NCBI RefSeq assembly: GCF_900167905.1
Contig: NZ_FUYZ01000002.1
Span: forward strand, 310,001-374,000
Origin: Soonwooa buanensis
GTDB taxonomy: Bacteria > Bacteroidota > Bacteroidia > Flavobacteriales > Weeksellaceae
Length of the DNA stretch: 64,000 nucleotides
Direction: 5' to 3'
Below are positions 62,700 to 64,000 of this stretch, piece after piece; within the stretch, counting starts at the first letter, position 1; each line of letters begins with the position of its first letter. The notes under the pieces were generated by a model, which was not told the origin of the DNA, did no database searches, and saw only the letters and a list, made by a program, of their open reading frames with translations. The translations under genes were made by a program, and so were the position numbers.

Positions 62700-63759
62700 C
62701 CATATCGACGAGCTACTCGACAACGCGACCAAACTCTTAAAAAAGATGATCGCGACGCCTTCGCTTAGCAAGGAAGAGTACGACGTATCGTTGGTGATAG
62801 AAAGTTTTTTTAAAGAAAAAGGCGTAGCAATTAACCGCTACAAAAATAATATATGGGCAACCAACAAAAATTTTGATGCTTCCAAACCTTCAATTTTGTT
62901 AAATACCCACCACGACACGGTTAAGCCCAACAAAGCTTACACGATGGATCCTTTTATCCCAGTCGAAAAAGACGGAAAAATCTTTGGATTGGGAAGTAAC
63001 GACGCAGGCGCGTCTTTGGTGGCGATGTCTCAAGTTTTTCTTCATTTTTATGAAAAAGAAAACTTGTCTCACAACTTGATTATTGCACTAACAGCAGAAG
63101 AAGAAATCTCTGGCGTTGACGGTATCGAAGCTTTGTTTCCTCAACTTCCAAACGTAGAATTGGCGATTGTTGGCGAACCTACAAAAATGAATTTAGCGAT
63201 TGCCGAAAAAGGACTTTTGGTGATTGATGGCGAAATGCAAGGCACAGCGTCTCATGCAGCGCATCCTAACAATGACAACGCGATTGTGAAATGCATGGCA
63301 GATTTGCAACATATCTTAAACTACAAATTCGAGAAAACTTCAGAATATCTTGGCGATGTCAAAGTCACGCTAACGGTGATTAATGCAGGGACGCAGCACA
63401 ATGTAGTGCCAGAAAAATGCAATTTCACGTTGGATGTTCGTGTGACCGATGAGTACAGCAACAAAGAGGTTTTCGACATCATCCAATCCGAAATGAAATC
63501 CACGCTTACACCGCGTTCGTTTAGACTTAATTCCTCAAAAATCGAAATTGCGCATCCTTTTGTGCAGGCTGGTTTGGCGCTTGGCAGGACGACTTACGGT
63601 TCGCCGACTTCGTCCGATCAGGCGATTATTCCGTGCACTTCGGTCAAGATGGGCCCGGGCGACAGTTTGCGTTCGCATACGGCGGATGAGTTTATCTACA
63701 TTGCCGAAATCAAGGACGGAATCGAAATTTACATCAATATTTTAGAACAGGTTTTATAG
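62671..63759 (+). CDS. argE: Acylornithine deacylase (M20 metallopeptidase)
   Basis: 362 residues. Zinc ligands: LNTHHDTVKP (His), GLGSNDAGASL (Asp), TAEEEISG (Glu-Glu, base and ligand), IVGEPTKMN (Glu), and a C-terminal His in a SDQ-containing/GDSLRSHTADEF segment. Frees ornithine or citrulline from the acyl form. Last gene of the operon; overlaps argB by 29 bp and is followed by an interspersed repeat. Confidence 0.92.
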   Translation: MITKELKSVNHIDELLDNATKLLKKMIATPSLSKEEYDVSLVIESFFKEKGVAINRYKNNIWATNKNFDASKPSILLNTHHDTVKPNKAYTMDPFIPVEKDGKIFGLGSNDAGASLVAMSQVFLHFYEKENLSHNLIIALTAEEEISGVDGIEALFPQLPNVELAIVGEPTKMNLAIAEKGLLVIDGEMQGTASHAAHPNNDNAIVKCMADLQHILNYKFEKTSEYLGDVKVTLTVINAGTQHNVVPEKCNFTLDVRVTDEYSNKEVFDIIQSEMKSTLTPRSFRLNSSKIEIAHPFVQAGLALGRTTYGSPTSSDQAIIPCTSVKMGPGDSLRSHTADEFIYIAEIKDGIEIYINILEQVL

Positions 63760-63770
63760 TTTTTTTATTT

Positions 63771-63870
63771 GGGCAGCTATTTCTATCCTCCGCTCCCGCT
63801 TTTTTGTTATTGCAATCCTCGTTCCTCGAAATTGCAAAAACAAAAAGAGCTCCGCTCAGGCTGGGCTGCG
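63771..63870 (+). repeat. Interspersed GGGCAGC...GGGCTGCG element, copy C
   Basis: GGGCAGCTATTTCTATCC...GCTCCCGC at the left, GAGCTCCGCTCAGG and GGGCTGCG at the right. Central hairpin: CTTTTTTGTT with AACAAAAAG, then TGCAAT with ATTGCA. It lies 11 bp after the argE stop. Confidence 0.8.
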
Positions 63871-64000
63871 ACTACTAACTGGTTTTAGGAATTTTGATTT
63901 TAGATTTACGAATTTTTGACTTACGATTTTCAGTTCGTCATTTCGAGTAGCCTAGCGAATCGAAAAATATTATGATTTACGATTTATCATTTTGACGAAA
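63871..64000. other. Repeat-rich end of window without a gene
   Basis: AT-rich ATTTACGA-like words, and at 63937-63968 a GTCATTTCGAGTAG...GCGAATCGAAAAAT word with TTCGA/TCGAA ends, resembling another dispersed flavobacterial repeat. No open frame. Confidence 0.5.

Overview
The window is about 64 kb of an AT-rich chromosome from a flavobacterium, most likely Weeksellaceae (Chryseobacterium, Epilithonimonas or Kaistella type). The evidence is a protein with a type IX secretion (T9SS type A) tail, GSCFA, DUF5916 and DUF3108 proteins, unlinked pheS and pheT, an hpt-adk-obgE cluster, Bacteroidota-type promoter elements (TAnnTTTG) in front of many genes, and almost no Shine-Dalgarno signal. I see no tRNA, rRNA, prophage, CRISPR array or complete insertion sequence.

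Layout. 1-2345 (minus): truncated M17 leucyl aminopeptidase and a CBM48-like esterase. 2568-7230 (plus): glycogen synthesis glgB-glgA-glgC. 7417-12666 (plus): a large Cys-rich protein resembling FMN TIM barrels, a DUF3108 protein and a DUF5916 protein. 12718-18000: pheS, a YceI lipoprotein, an ABC ATPase, a polysaccharide flippase and an FkbM methyltransferase. 18157-26137 (plus): DEAD-box helicase, DUF47-Pit phosphate transport pair, polyprenyl synthase, GSCFA, TatD and an acyltransferase. 26198-30977 (minus): RhlE-type helicase (TTG start), DUF6438 lipoprotein, beta-barrel protein, obgE, adk, hpt. 31113-32006: T9SS cargo protein.

32073-39528 (plus) is a complete histidine operon, hisG-D-C-B-H-A-F-IE. 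It is preceded by a Bacteroidota promoter, an 18-codon leader peptide with four His codons, an antiterminator helix and a rho-independent terminator. This is a textbook attenuator read directly from the sequence and is the strongest regulatory find. 39711-45504 holds a third DEAD-box helicase, a diacylglycerol kinase family protein, dnaN, pheT and a small stress-like protein.

45574-56476 (minus) looks like a short-chain carboxylate (acetate/propionate) island: acs, a prpE-like ligase, a single-domain response regulator, an SLC5-transporter/histidine kinase fusion, two tiny membrane proteins, an MFS symporter, an outer-membrane porin, and an orphan InsA-like zinc-ribbon/HTH protein that may be its DNA-binding regulator. 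56645-63759 (plus) is an arginine operon: GNAT acyltransferase, argG, argC, argD, argF-type transcarbamylase, argB, argE. The transcarbamylase has Val at the residue that sets N-acetyl versus N-succinyl specificity.

The spacers carry several repeat families. One is a GGGCAGC...GGGCTGCG element (three copies, each just 3' of a gene, with arms kept and central hairpins different). Another is an element with GCGTT/AACGC ends. There is a 43-nt tandem hairpin array with GNRA loops upstream of argC, a 7-bp microsatellite between hisH and hisA, and a 14-bp tandem repeat upstream of tatD. All functional statements come from reading the sequence and general family knowledge; no search or folding program was run.
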